Assembly: GCF_019393635.1 (NCBI RefSeq)
Contig: NC_057864.1
Coordinates: 477,542,617 to 477,606,616, forward strand
Length of the DNA stretch: 64,000 nucleotides
Source: Dromiciops gliroides
Lineage: Eukaryota > Chordata > Mammalia > Microbiotheria > Microbiotheriidae
Direction: 5' to 3'
Shown in pieces: positions 44,456 to 56,804 of the stretch. Position numbers and translations under genes: made by a program. The notes beneath the pieces are model-generated. The model ran no database searches, was not told where the DNA came from, and was given only the letters and a program-made list of their open reading frames with translations. Each line of letters begins with the position of its first letter. Within the stretch, counting starts at the first letter, position 1.

Positions 44456-45221
44456 CTAATAGGTAACATTTATATAGCACCTACTATGCGCCAGGCACTC
44501 TGCGAGCTCTATGGCCCAATGACAAAGCCTCAGTCACTTCCTCTCTCCAGATCTCAGTTTCCCCAGCTGTAAAATGAGGGGGTAGGAATGGATGGCCTCT
44601 GAGGTCCCTTCTAGAGCTATGCCTCGGGGGCTCCCCTGGTGGCCATTTGTGTCTTTGGAGGGAGTGCCCATGTTGATGAGGTCACTGATCCATTAGAATC
44701 CTGAAAAATGTAAGATCTCTGAAGGCAGGAACTGTTCCATTTTTGTCCTATTAGCCCATAGCCCTTGTGACCGGTGCATAGTAGGTGCTTAATAAATGCT
44801 TGTTGAAGTGAATTGAATGGACCTATATAGAAATACCTCTAAAATAGAGTGGTAAGTGCATCCGAGATGTAAAAGAAAGCTCAGAAATGGAAGGTATTAC
44901 TTATGATTGTGGTGGTGGAGAATCACAGAAGGTTTCATGGAGGTGGCCTTTGAGCTGAGCCTGAAAGGTTGAAGAGCAGGCAGGGAGAAAGCGCTTTAGG
45001 CAAAAGGAATGAGATTTGGAGATCCTAAGATCCTTGATGCTCAGAGGACATCTGATCCAACCTCCTCATTTTATAGGTGAGGAGACTGAGAGACAGAGAA
45101 GTTAAGTGACTTGTTCATCATCGCACACCTAGTAAAGGTCCCAGACATGATTCCAATTCAGGTCTTCCTGACCCTTAGAGCACCACACGACCCAGCTGAC
45201 TAATGTTTAAAAAGAAGTCCT

Positions 45222-45400
45222 GGGGGCAGCTAGGTGTTGCAGCGGATAAAGCATCAGCCCTGGATTCAGGAGGACCTGAGTTCAAATCCAACCTCAGACA
45301 CTTGATACTTACTAGCCGTGTGACCATAGGCAAATCACTTAACCCTCAATGCCACACAAAAAAAGAAAAAGGAAAAAAAAAAGAAAGTTATTAAATAAAT
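45222..45400 (+). mobile_element. WSINE1-type SINE
   Basis: GGGGGCAGCTAGGTGTTGCAG start and a long A-rich tail. Exact duplication AAAAGAAGTCCT follows at 45401-45412 and precedes the element. Confidence 0.94.
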
Positions 45401-47534
45401 AAAAGAAGTCCTACTGGTTGTGATGCCCTAGGCAGCTGCCCACTTTGTCCACCCCTTGGCCTACCTCTAGTAAATGCCTCTGGCTAGAGTGTAGGGTTTG
45501 AGCAGGAAAGTAGAGGAAGATGAGGCTGCAAAGGGAGGCTGGGGTCAGCACTGAATATCAAACTCATTTGATTATTCTAGTTAACAATGGGAAGCCTCGG
45601 GGTAAGGAGGCAGTGTATGTGGGCATCAGATGATTAATTTCACTCTGATTCACCTTCCCAATGATGTTAGCTTTGTTCTGATGTCAGATGACTAAGGCTT
45701 TCCTCGGTTCATTCATTTATTCATTCGCTCATCTAGCCATCAGGTATTTCATGTGCCCAGACCAGCAGGGGAAGAAACCTTTGCGGCCCTGCCTGGGAGT
45801 TTAGGGTAGAGTTAGAGATCTAAGGTTCACACACATGAAATAGGCAGATAAAAATCAAAGAGAGGTCTCTGATCACCAGTGGACCAATTTAGGGACAAGT
45901 GCCGGGCAGAGACAATGGAAGAAGGAATGACAAACATCCCCCTCTCCCTGCTTTGTCTGTGGCCAAGCTGGTGGCTCCCTCTTCATTGCCCCCAGTGGAG
46001 GCCTTGACAAGCTGATCTGGAATTGAACCCTGGCTCTGACACTGAATATCTGGGCAAATCACTAAACCTCTTTGGTCTCAGTTTCTTCCCCTGGGGAAAA
46101 AAAAAGAGAGACATTGGACTAGGTGACCTCTATGGTCCTGTCCTGCTCCTGTGGTCCTGGATTCTATCACTCTGGGACTGCCAGGGCCCAGTTCACTCCA
46201 CAGAACAGGCACCAGTGAGAGAAAACCCTCAGAGACCCTTGGGAATATCAGGATCCAGCCTGTGACCTGTCTATTTAGGTTGAGAGGAGGAGAGAGAGTG
46301 GAGGAGGCAATTTTGGGGTCATGAGTGGGGGATTGGGGCACACTTCTGGCAGCTAAAAACAGACCACTCCAAGGCTTCCCCCCAAATACCCCTTCTTCCC
46401 CCTCTCAAATGCCACACCTCCTGCCCCGCCCCTTGAGCCTGCCTCCAAAATTCTTATGGGGTCACAGGCATCTGAGTCAGGGGGTAGGATTAGCTCTGGA
46501 GAGGGAGAGCTGGAGAGGGGGAATGAAGGAAGATGCCCAGAGCAACTGTGCCAGGCTGCTTGCCCTAGCCTGCTCCTCCCCTCCATGACTCAGCAAGGGA
46601 GATTTGGCAAACTTCTCCCTACTGAGAACTCCAGAAAAGGGGAGAAAATGCTGGAATCAGAGCTAGGCCAAGTCGGAAGAAAGCCCAGGACTCCAAAATC
46701 CTTCTCCCTCCAACTTCCTTCTGGAAAACAAGCTGATACAACTAGAGTTGGAAGGGGCATCTAGTCCAAACTCTTCATTTTATAGATGAGGAAACTGAGG
46801 CTCAGAGAGGTTCTATGACTTGTCCAACGTCACATAAGTAATAATCAACAGAGGCAGGATTTGAACCCCAGGTCCTCTGACTCCAAATGCATTTTTTCCT
46901 ACTACCAATGGGTGTGATCTTCATCCTGGCTTTGCCACTATCTGGGTGACCCTGGACAAGTTACTTACCCTCACTGGGCCTCAGTTTCTCCCTGGTGTGA
47001 AATGAGAAGATTGGACTGGTACTCTCTAAGGGCAGGGGCTGTGTGCCTCCTGGCTCTAGCATTCTATCTTATTAAATGACTGATAGATAGTCTAGGACAG
47101 AGAATACTGCCCTCCCCAAGCCTCAAGATCCATCAGATTTAATTCTCTAAAGACAGACTCAGTCTGAGAGCATCTGATGGCAGACACATAGCCGCCTCAG
47201 CCTTGGGGGAGGCCCCGGTCAGATGCACCGCCAGATTGACCAGGATTCAAGATGGAGAGCTAGAAGAGACCCTGGATGCCATCTCAGCCAACACCCTTAC
47301 AGATAAAGAAATCAAAGCCCTGAGAAATGACGTGATGTATGGGAGAGACAGTATCCTCTGAGCATCCTAGGGTGACCTCCAACTGCCCTAGAGGGTCATG
47401 GTCTTGCTGGTCATCTGTAGGGATAGAATGTGAACACAGGCCCTGTCTGAACCACTGGGGACAGCTCCCAGTCTGCCTCCTTCCTGTCGCCCCCTCCCTC
47501 CTTCTCCATCTGTCTCTCCTGAAATCCAAAGACT

Positions 47535-47547
47535 GTTGCTTAGCAAC
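47535..47547 (+). promoter_or_regulatory. RFX-type X-box-like palindrome
   Basis: GTTGCTTAGCAAC, two perfect half sites with a 1-bp spacer, in unique intergenic sequence. Motif only. Confidence 0.4.
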
Positions 47548-49064
47548 ACCTGAGCCAACAGGAAGCTGGGATGCCCAGATGGAGATAACAGACACCAGGA
47601 TTCCACCAAGAGGCGTTTCTCTCTGTTCTATCTTCCCTGCCAGCATCACTATAATTCCGGGGCCTCTTCTCTCCAGAGCACCCCTCTAAGACCATACCAA
47701 CTTGTCCGTCTGCAACACAAGATTCCTCCCTTAACCTCTCTGTCTAGCTACACTCTATCCATCCTTCAAGGCCCAGTCCAGCTCTCACACTCCCATGCTG
47801 CCATCTTCCCTGGCTACTTTGACCCACAATGACTTCCTTTGATCTCCTGCAGCACTAGTCAGTATTGCTTGTTAGTCTTGTGGCCCCCAGCTAAGCTCAG
47901 AGACGGTGTTTTCTCCTTCTCTGGTTTTATAGGATCTTATGATTGTAGATCAAGGCCAGAAGGGACCTCAGGGGGCATCTAGTCCAACCCTCTCGTTTCA
48001 CAGATGAGGATAACTGAGGCCTAGAAAGGTTAAGAGACTAGCTTAAGGTCACACAGGTGACAAGTATACAAGGCAAGACTTGAACTCAGAGCTAGTGTTC
48101 TTTTCATATAGATTTAGAACTGGAAGAGCCCTAAGAGGTTACTTTGTCCAAACCCTCTATCTTACAAAGGAAACCACAGAAAAGCTGAAGGCAAGTGGAA
48201 GTGAATGGATCACAAGGTCCACAGAAGACTTCCCGTTCCCCAGAAAGCACCTAGATACTAAGATGGGATGGTGATTGAGACCCTGGGGAAGGGGGTCCAG
48301 GATGGGAAAGAGCTTTCTGTTAGATTTCCTTGTTAATATTTAATCAATCTTGGCTCTATAATTCAACAACCCCTCATTTTACAGAGGGGAAATTGAGGCC
48401 CAGAAAGAGTAGGTGAAAGACAAAGGCATAGTGAAATGGAAAAATCACACTGGGCCTGAAATCAGAGGCCCTGGGTTCTTAGGGCTTTGCCACTTTCTGC
48501 CTGTGTGTTCTTGGACAAGTCACTTAACTTCCCTGGGCTTCAGTTTCTTGATCTGTTAAACTGAGAGGATTGGACTAGCTGGCCCCTGAGGTCCCTTCTA
48601 GCTGTACATCTATGGTAGAGTACAAACTCCTTCAGGGCAGGGATCGCTTCATTTATGTCTTTGTATGCCTACCCACCTGGCATAGTGCCTGGCACACAAG
48701 TGGTCTTGTTGATTCCTTGACTGAGCGAGCCATCCTGATTGTTGTTAGAGAGAAGGTCAGTGTCCTCACTTCCCATTGTAACTTCTGTGGACCCTCATCT
48801 ATAACCCATGGATTTGGAGAGGAGTTTCACTAACAGGTGCAAGTCAGACAGACTCCTCTGAGCAATCAGGCAGGCTCGAGCTAAGAATGACCAGATGCCA
48901 GATTCAGAACTGTAAGAAATTTCAGGGGTCATCTGGGACAGCCCTGTCATTTTACAGATGGAAAAACTGAGGTCCAGAGAGGTGAAGGACTCGGCCAAAG
49001 TCACACAGGAGCAAAGCTAGGATTTGAATCGAGGGACTCTGCTGGGTCCTTCCATTCCCTCAGG

Positions 49065-50030
49065 CTCCCAACCTAGGAGTCACCCTGGACTCCTCTATAT
49101 CTCTCACACCCAGTATCCAATGTGGTGCCAAGGCCTGTCGATGTCACCTCTCTGGCATCTCTTGTAGCAACTCGTTGATTTCACCTCTTCAGCATCTCTT
49201 GAATGCACCCCCTTCTCTCCTCTAACACTGCCCCCACACTGGTATAGCGCCTCATCCCCTCACACCTGCACCACTGCATCAGCTGCTGGAGGTGAGGTGT
49301 CTCTCTGCCTCGAGTCTCTCCCCACTCTAATCCATTTTCCATTCACTAAAGGGATTTTCCTAAAGTGTAGATCCAGCCATGTCACCTTCTCCACTCAATA
49401 AACTCCAGTGAGTCCCTATTGCCTCAAGGATGAAATATAAAGTCCTCTGCTTGCTACCCAAAATCCTCCCTAACCCAGCCCTTTCCTACCTTCCCAGTCT
49501 TCTTATGCCTTACTCCCCAACATGTACTCTTTGATCCAGTGACAACAGCCTTCTGGGTGTCCCACAAACAAGACACTCCATCTCCCAGCTCTGGGCGTTT
49601 TTTCTGGCTGTTTCCCACACCTGGAGCATTCTCCCTCCTCCACTTGACCTACAGATCCCTTGGATTCCCATCTTTTACAGGAAGCCTGTTCTAACCCCTC
49701 TTCATTCTAGTGCCTTCACTCAGCTAATTACTTCCTATTTATCCCATATACTTTGCTTTGTATGTATTTGTTTGCATGTTGGTGAACTCTTTAAGGGAAG
49801 GGACTGTCTTGCCTCTTTTCTGTGCCCCCAGAGCTTGGCATATAGCAAACTCTTTTTTTTGTAAGACAATTGAGGTTAAGTGACTTGCCCAGGGTCACAC
49901 AGCTAGTAAGTGTGTAAAGTGTCTGAGGCCGGATTTGAACTCAGGTCCTCCTGAATCCAGGGCCGGTGCTCTATCCACTGTACCACCTAGCTGCCCCACA
50001 TAGCAAACTTTTAATAAATATTTATTGATT
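49065..50030 (+). mobile_element. LINE2 3' end, interrupted by a SINE
   Basis: The diagnostic LINE2 path is readable: GGAGTCACCCTGGACTCCTC, TGTAGATCCAGCCATGTCAC, AGGATGAAATATAAAGTCCT, GGAAGCCTGTTCTAACCCC, and the 3'UTR end with a TTTAATAAATATTTATTGA tail after the SINE. A reverse WSINE1 at 49853-49996 splits the last 50 bases. Old and non-functional. Confidence 0.85.
49853..49996 (-). mobile_element. WSINE1-type SINE, reverse
   Basis: Reverse copy inside LINE2. ATAGCAAACT flanks both ends. Confidence 0.93.
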
Positions 50031-51590
50031 GACTGACCAATGACAAAGTCAGTGCTTTTCCCCAGAGCTAGGGTGGCCACCACAGTTGTCCAGTCATTGG
50101 AGAACTGATCCTCAGTGGGAAGTAGAGCCCCTCACAGGAGGATTTCATTCAGTGTTGGGGATTCCTCAGTGGGGCGTTGGTTACTAGGGAAGACATAACA
50201 GGGAGGAAGACTATACACTGAGCCACCTAAAAATGTGGCAGCTCCCTAAATCCCTAGAGAGAGACCTGGAAAGGGGGAAGGGCTTTGGGAATGAGTCATC
50301 TAAATTCCTTACTTCTGACTAGTGCTTTTAGAGCAAGTAAAAAAAAAATCATTAGGGAGAAAGTAGGATGCTGGAACTAATGCAGAGATATAGCAGTGAG
50401 CCAGTGCCAACAGTGGGACAGGCTGTCAGATAATCAAGACAGTCATGAGGACCCGATGCAGATCAAAGGAGGGACCCGAGAGTCTGAAGCTACCGGCCTT
50501 TGAGGTCTTCGGCCCCCAAAGTGTGCAGTGGCCCCAAGTCCCAGGATGGAGATGCTTGCCTGTGCAGGGGAGAGTCATTCAATGGCTCTGTTAGCTCAGC
50601 TAGGGGCCTCCCAATAGGAAGAGGAAACAGGTCTCCAGTTTTGTGTTAAGGCTGGAGAGGCTGCTTCCGAGAGCGATAAAGGACCGTGATTGTGGAGGCC
50701 CCACACAAGCAGGTAGATCCAGGGGGTCAGGTGTCTCCTGGTCACCAGGCCTTTTCCTGAATAACTGTGTTTCTTATAACAAGCTTTGCTCATAGGTGCA
50801 CACACATTTCTTTGTAAGTTGCTCAGAATTGTGGGTCCTTTCCCTATTCCTCCATCAGACCAGGACTTCCCCATGGGTAAAGGCTGGGGCTCTCCCGGTG
50901 GCCTGGGATCTCAGGGACTTCATTACCTAGGCTCTGCGGGCCTAAGACAATGAATTCTCCAGAATCCTTGGAAGAGGAGAAGTCTGGGTTCCAGCCCTTG
51001 GGGGAGGAGGGGCAGGGGCACGGATCCCCGGCTGCCTGCTGGGGATCCTGACAGTACAATGGAAACAGTGACTCTCCCGCTCAGCTGGCCCAGCTCCAGC
51101 CCCCACATTCCCTCTGCATTAGGTAAATGCCCAGAAAAGGGATGAGTGAGATAACTCAGAGCTGACCCTAAGTGAGTGTCGTTGCAGCTCTCGTCACTGG
51201 GAAGCAGGCTGGGATGGATGTATCACAGATGGAGGTGGGGGTGGGGAGGGAAGGGCCTTTTTCCTTTTTAATGCCAAGCCCCAGTGGCCAGAATCCTGCA
51301 GTCAGAGCTGAAGGAGCTGAGTTCACCGCCCCACTGTGCTCCCTCCACTTCCCAAGGGCCTTCAGGCTGGTGGCTTAGCTTTTCTTCACCTCATCTAACT
51401 CATCTAGAAAGTGAAGAGGAGGAAGGGGAGTGAAATCAGAGAGTTAGAGCCACAGAAGGAGGGAGCCCCTTCTAGTGCGGTGGGGCAGAGGGCTAGGGGC
51501 TTGGATGCTGGGGATCTGAACCAAGCCTTCCCAGGTCCTAAGTCACCTCATCTTCATGGGCTCTGCCCTTCCTCCTCTGCTGACTGTCTA
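50031..51590. other. Unique intergenic stretch
   Basis: About 1.5 kb without recognisable mobile elements and with moderate GC content. No open frame here has protein-like composition. It could hold regulatory DNA, but nothing in it identifies a function. Confidence 0.5.
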
Positions 51591-51593
51591 GAG

Positions 51594-51758
51594 CAGGGCT
51601 TCTTAAACTTTTTCCACTCATGACCCCTTTTCCCCCTGAAAAGTTTTTACATGACCAGAGTATATAGGTATATAAAATAGATATACATAACCTTTTGCTA
51701 TTGCCAAATTTCTAGCAACCTCCACATTCAGTTACGAATACACAGTTTAAGAAGAAGC
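51594..51758 (+). mobile_element. hAT-like MITE
   Basis: Terminal inverted repeats CAGGGCTTCTTAAACT and AGTTTAAGAAG at the two ends, with the same interior (CATGACCCC, TATATAAAATAGAT, CACATTCAGTTAC) as 15298-15472. Non-autonomous, about 165 bp. Superfamily assigned from the CAG...CTG-type ends only. Confidence 0.65.
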
Positions 51759-51761
51759 AAT

Positions 51762-52007
51762 GGGGCAGCTAGGTGGCGCAGTAGAGAGAGCACCGGCCCT
51801 GGAGTCAGGAGGACCTGAGTTCAAATTTGACCTCAGACCCTTGACATTTACTAGCTGTGTGACCCTGGGCAAGTCACTTAACCCCAATTGCCTCACCAAG
51901 AAGAAGAAGAAGAGAAGAAGAAAAGAAGAAGAAGAAGAAGAAGAAGAAGAAGAAGAAGAAGAAGAAGAAGAAGAAGAAGAAGAAGAAGAAGAAGAAGCAG
52001 CAGCGGC
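51762..52007 (+). mobile_element. WSINE1-type SINE with expanded (GAA)n tail
   Basis: Normal SINE body to about 51896. The A-tail has become GAA repeats for about 100 bp (51897-51997), mostly uninterrupted. Confidence 0.92.
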
Positions 52008-52009
52008 AA

Positions 52010-53160
52010 TGACCTCTTGGGCCCCTCCCTGCTCTATCTGACCAGTACCCAGAGGGAGGGGACAGGGAGGGAAGGCCCTGCAGATCCAAGGACACAAAGC
52101 CAGCTCACTGCTCCCCCACCCCATTAAGAGCCTCCGGTTTCCTGCTCATTCCCAAAATGTTCTCCCAAAGGTCCCAGGGTTGGGGGCTTAGACTCCTGAA
52201 GTAGTGAAAAAAGGAGTTACTGCAGGATAGGAATCATACTAAGTGATGGAATCACAAATACAAACAGGCAAAGTAGCATTCTAATGAGGAAATACAACAG
52301 CTCTAGGGGAGCAAGAGGTGGAAAGCCTAGACATGTCCTTATTCTCTTGAGGAGACAGCCGGTCATGACAGCAAGTAGGCTTGGACTACTGGAGTCCGAG
52401 GGCCTTAGTTCAAATCCCACTCGCTACCTGTATGACCTTGGACAGGTCACCGTCTCCCTTGGTCTCAGTCTCCTCATCAGTAAAATGAGGGAGTTGGGCC
52501 AGAGGCCTTCCAACGCTAAAGCTATGATCCTATCAGCCTTGCCTCAAATTATTGGATGGCCCCACCCCAATTCAAAGAGGTGTTAGAGAGGCCTGGGATG
52601 GAGGAGATGGGCTGGGAGTTAGGGTTAGGGAGGGCAGGAGGGGTGGAAAGAAGAACCTCTGATAGACAGAGGAAGGTTGCTTAGATCTGGGACTGGAAGA
52701 AGGGGGCAGAAGGAAACAGGCCTATGAGTAGCCAGAATGAACAACTGCTCTCCAAATCATTCCCCAACTTGCCAAGTCACTGTGTCTGAAATCCCACCAT
52801 TAGAGCTTCATTCCCTGAGTCGTCCTCCAAGAGTCCCCTTTTCAGGGCAGACACCCCTGGGAGGGGGAACATCTTAAGCCTCACCAGTCATCACCTCATA
52901 AGGGATAATATGGACAGCTGAGAGCAGTGTCCTAGGAAATGGAAGCTTCTGGGAAAAGGGGCAGGTGCCAAAAACACAGATTTCACGAGTTACCCAGGAC
53001 ACCCTGGGCCAGGCTTGTGTCTTGAAAGGGAAGAGAGAATGGGAGGGCAGTCATGAACTCGCCATGAGCTGGGCAAAGGGACCCTAGGAGCTTGGTATGC
53101 TCTTATCACACTGCTTTGATGCCCTTTCTTAACCCAGAGCACAGCTTTAGATGACATATA
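52010..53160. other. Unique intergenic stretch
   Basis: One MIR-type fragment at about 52380-52530. Otherwise no recognisable gene or element. Confidence 0.5.
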
Positions 53161-53189
53161 TGTGTGTGTTCATTTGTGTGTGTGTATAT

Positions 53190-53830
53190 TGTTGTTCAGT
53201 CGTTTCAGTCATGTCTGACTCTTTGTGAACCCAATTGGGGGATATCTACACATACATTTACATATATATCACATTTATATGGCACTTTAGACATTGTGTA
53301 TAGAGAGTTGGCTTCTGGGTCAAGAAGACCTCAGTTCAAACCCCACCCCCCTGTCCCCCTGGACTTACTGGTTGTGAGACCTTGGATAAGTCACCTGGGG
53401 ACAGGAAATTCTCTAAGACTAAGTTAAGGGAGTAAGTAACAATCAGCATTGGGAAAGGGAATTTCTTTTTTTAGGAGTTCCACATAGCAAGAAATCACAG
53501 GTCCCATTCTTCAAAAAATGTGTCTATATGGCAAAGTGGCTAGAGTGCCGGGACTGGAGTCAGAAAGACCTGAGTTCAAATCCGGCCTCAGATATTTACT
53601 AGCTATGTGACCCCCTAAGCAAGTCTCTTCACTTCTATTTGCCTCGGTTTCCTCATTTGTAAAATGGGCATGATAATAGCACCTACCTCCCAGGGTTGTT
53701 GGGAGGATGAAATGTGATATATATAACTCTAAGTTTACAAAGTGCTATATATCATTTGCCTCTCATAACAACCCAGTGAGGTAGATGTTACCGGTCCGTC
53801 AAAGTTCAATGGAATGCATAAGAAAGCTAC
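53190..53830. mobile_element. Stack of older SINE fragments
   Basis: A reverse RTE-SINE tail (GTTGTTCAGTCGTTTCAGTC, about 53190-53242), then a forward Mar-type SINE (about 53300-53510), then a forward CORE-SINE (about 53520-53800) with GGGTTGTTGGGAGGATGAAA and CAAAGTGCTATATATCATT. Confidence 0.65.
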
Positions 53831-53986
53831 ACAGACAGCCCAGGTTTAAAGCAAAAGAAAGAAATAAAATCTGTTACATTTATGCAGTGGCTTGTATCCT
53901 TTTAAATGACAACATGAAGTAGGTTGTGCAAGATACATTATCCCCATTTTGCAGATGAGGAAACTGGGACTCAAAATAGTGAATTA

Positions 53987-54191
53987 TGGGCAGCTGGGTG
54001 GCACAGTGGATAAAGCACTGGCCTTGGATTCAGGAAGGCCTGAGTTCAAATCCAGCTTCAGACACTTGACACTTACTAGCTATGTGACCCTGGGCAAGTC
54101 ACTTAACCCTCAGTGCCCCGCAAAACAAACAAACAAACAAACAAACAAACAAACAAACAAAAAACCAAAACAAAACAAAACAAAAAAACAG
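53987..54191 (+). mobile_element. WSINE1-type SINE with (CAAA)n tail
   Basis: Exact duplication AATAGTGAATTA at 53975-53986 and 54192-54203. The tail is a 60-bp CAAA-type microsatellite. Confidence 0.94.
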
Positions 54192-54231
54192 AATAGTGAA
54201 TTAACTTGTCCTAAGGTCTTGGGTACATAAC

Positions 54232-54269
54232 TCTCCTCCTCCTCCTCCTCCTCCTCCTCCTCCTCCTCT
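54232..54269 (+). repeat. (CTC)n microsatellite
   Basis: About 12 CTC/CCT units. LINE2-like 3' sequence follows at about 54270-54600. Confidence 0.93.
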
Positions 54270-54600
54270 TCCACATAGTCAATATTCCCATCAAACTGCC
54301 CTACTTGCTATTCCCTGACCTTAGTATTACATCTCCTCCTACCAGGCCTTTACCCAGGCTGTATCCCTTGCCTATACTCTTCTCACGTAACCATGACTTC
54401 TCAGAACACTTCTCTTCTGACAAAGATCAGCTCAGACATCACTTCCTCAGTGAAGCTATCCTGTTCTCACCTGTTATCTTTCCTTTCTCACATTACTCTG
54501 CATAGTGATGTATCCATGCATCCCACCCCCAGCAGACTGTAAGCTCCTTGATTTGAAATTTCCATAGAAACTCTGGCTGTTATTATTAATGAATACTTGT
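54270..54600 (+). mobile_element. LINE2 3' fragment
   Basis: Contains CTCAGACATCACTTCCTC, AGTGAAGCTATCCTGTTC and AGACTGTAAGCTCCTTGA, ordered as in LINE2 3' ends. Confidence 0.65.
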
Positions 54601-54699
54601 TCATTAATTGATTATTGATGGCTTCTCATTCATTAAAAAACTAAACAAAATGAACTTTCCTACCATAGCCCCAACTAAAATATCACACTTGAATCTCCT

Positions 54700-54848
54700 C
54701 CTTTTGGGGGGGGGCAGGCAATGAGGGTTAAGTGATTTGCCCAGGGTCACACAGCTAGTAAGTGTCAAGTGTCTGAGGCCAGATTTGAACTCAGGTCCTC
54801 CTGAATCCAGGGTCAGTGCTTTATCCACTGTGCCACCTAGCTGCCCCT
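54700..54848 (-). mobile_element. WSINE1-type SINE, reverse
   Basis: Exact 12-bp duplication CTTGAATCTCCT at 54688-54699 and 54849-54860. Confidence 0.94.
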
Positions 54849-55008
54849 CTTGAATCTCCTTTAATGTTGGAGGTGACCATGAATTCCATGAGATCAAAGG
54901 GACATGTCTTATTTAAATTCTGTATCTCCCCCCGTGCCTAGCACAGTGCCTTGCTCTTCATGAATTAGGAGTTTAATCAATTTTTGTTTGAATAAGTTAG
55001 TGGACAGA

Positions 55009-55090
55009 TGAATGGATGGATGGATAGATGGATGGATTAACGAATAAATGGATGGATGGATGGATGGATGGATAGATAGATGGATGAGAT
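55009..55090 (+). repeat. (GGAT)n microsatellite
   Basis: GGAT/GATG units with GATA variants over about 80 bp. Confidence 0.93.
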
Positions 55091-55119
55091 GATTTCTACT
55101 TCCATAGCTACTACTACAA

Positions 55120-56010
55120 GACTTCCTCACTTATGGGTTTGCCCTGCTCTTCCCACCTCCCATCCTCTTCTGAGAGGGAAAAGATCATAGAATAACAATA
55201 TTAGAGATAGAAGGGACCTTCTAGCTCATGGCGGAACTTCCTCATTTTACAGAAGAGGGAACTGAGGTCCAGCAAGCTTGATTTAATTATCTATCACACA
55301 GCTAGCAGGCATCGAACATAAAGCTGGGGTTCTTGCTGCTTGCCTTCTCTCCTGTCGGGTGAGTCTGGGGAAGAAGAGGTCATGTTGCAGGGGAGGGGTG
55401 TAGAGTTTGGACCCAGGAAAGTTGCCCACATTTCCCAGTTGTGTTTCTGAGTTTCCTTGGCTGCCCTCTCCTGACCATTCTCTCAGTTTGAGAAGAAACT
55501 CTGGCCTGGGCTTCTCTCCAGCAGCGGCTGCCGCAGCACAGAAGCTGAGGCTGGAATTGAGCTGCAGGGCTCTGGCTCCACCCCAGAGGGTGCAGTAGTA
55601 TCATCTGCTGCTGCAGTGCAGGGAGGGCTGGGCCCCAGCAGTCACTGAGCTCAGAGCCGGTGGGGGTAGGAGGAGGCGTAGAGGTGGGGAGCATGAAGTA
55701 AGGAAGGATGGATGAAATCAGAGGGAGGTGGGGACCAACAGGTCACTGGAGGAAAGGTATCTGTGATGGCTGGCATTACGTAGGACCTGAGGGGACAGGA
55801 ATCCCACCACCACTGGACTGCTGCAGCCTTTCTCTGGGCCTTGGTTTCTCATTCTAAAAAAACGGGAAGGGAAAGGTACCAGTTACCCTGGCTAAGAAAA
55901 CTAAGAAGAAAGTGATATTGTCAGGCCTAAAGAGTGCTTTGAATTCTCTGTAAGGAGATCCATACTCTTGCCCTAATTCTGCTTACATTTCCTCCCTCTT
56001 AACCCCTTTA
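55120..56010. other. Intergenic stretch, mostly unique
   Basis: A MIR-type SINE at about 55190-55330. The block 55380-55680 is unique with CTG/CAG-rich sequence and open frames on both strands, but none looks like a known protein. Confidence 0.5.
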
Positions 56011-56017
56011 TGAAGTA

Positions 56018-56212
56018 GCTAGGTGGCTCAGGGGATAGAGCACCGGCCCTGGAGTCAGGAAGATCCGAGTTCAAATCTGGCTTCAGACACTTCACCCTGT
56101 TTGCCTCAGTTTCCTCATCTGCCAAAGAAGGAGAAGGAAATGGCAAACCACTTCAGTATCCTTGCCAAGAAACCCCCAAATGGGGTTACAGAGAGACAGA
56201 CACAACAACAAT
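56018..56212 (+). mobile_element. RTE-tailed tRNA-type SINE
   Basis: TAGCTAGGTGGCTCAGG head, then GGAAATGGCAAACCACTTC, CAAATGGGGTTACAGAG and an ACACAACAACA end. Confidence 0.75.
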
Positions 56213-56284
56213 CCCCTCTACCCTCAACTTCCTTCTCATTACTGTGGGTATGATCTGTAATTAACTATTTTTCCTCTTTGGACA

Positions 56285-56678
56285 AGGCAGCCAGATAGAA
56301 GAGTTGATAGAGAATCAGATTTAGAATCAGGAAGACCTAGATTCAAATCTTGACTAAGCTGTGTGACCCTGGGCAAGTCACTGTCTCAGACTCATTTTGC
56401 TAATCTATAAAATGGAAATGATGGGGCAGCTAGGTAGCTCAGTGGATAAAGCACCAGCCCTGGATTCAGGAGTGCCTGAGTTCAAATCCGGCCTCAGACA
56501 TTTGACACTTACTAGCTGTGTGACCCTGGGCAAGTCACTTAACCCCCATTGCCCTGCAAAAAACCCCCAAAAACAATAAAATGGAAATGATGATAGCAAC
56601 CAGGGTTGTTGTAAGGATCAAATGAGATAATATTTGTAAAGTGATTGACAAAACATTTAAGCACTATATAAATGCTAG

Positions 56679-56710
<32 letters not shown>

Positions 56711-56712
56711 CC
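56285..56712 (+). mobile_element. CORE-SINE split by a WSINE1, ending in (TTG)n
   Basis: The left half (56285-56423) and right half (56576-56710, GGGTTGTTGTAAGGATCAAA, CACTATATAAATGCTAG) are one older SINE, interrupted by the WSINE1 at 56424-56575. A (TTG)n run closes it. Confidence 0.75.
56424..56575 (+). mobile_element. WSINE1-type SINE
   Basis: Perfect 17-bp duplication ATAAAATGGAAATGATG at 56407-56423 and 56576-56592. A young insertion into an older CORE-SINE. Confidence 0.95.
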
Positions 56713-56804
56713 CAGGGAGAGGCTCTACTCTGTTGGAATGACTAAATTGTAATCCTGACAGGAGGCAGGGGAACTAAATGACCAGGGGTAAAGTTTCCAC
56801 AAAT

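Larger units (their letters stand above)
40900..49060. other. Intergenic region downstream of HSPB1
   Basis: No gene was found. L2/CORE-type fragments lie at about 40955-41090, 41230-41345, 42265-42370 and 43085-43190. Mar-type SINEs lie at about 41880-42075 and 42900-43080, an RTE-tailed SINE at 44200-44455, L2 3' ends at about 44700-44820, 47700-47920 and 48605-48700, and a WSINE1 at 45222-45400. MIR-type SINEs lie at about 45020-45190, 46735-46900, 47935-48110, 48110-48250 and 48895-49040. A (GA)n run lies at 43244-43301. The stretch 45420-46700 looks unique. Confidence 0.65.

Noticed and set aside
51747-52127. Frames with long Ser, Phe, Glu or Arg runs
   Set aside because: Translation of the (GAA)n tail of a SINE.
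55380-55694. 104-residue reverse-strand frame in unique CTG-rich DNA
   Set aside because: No recognisable domain, no splice or promoter context, and composition explained by CAG/CTG-rich sequence.
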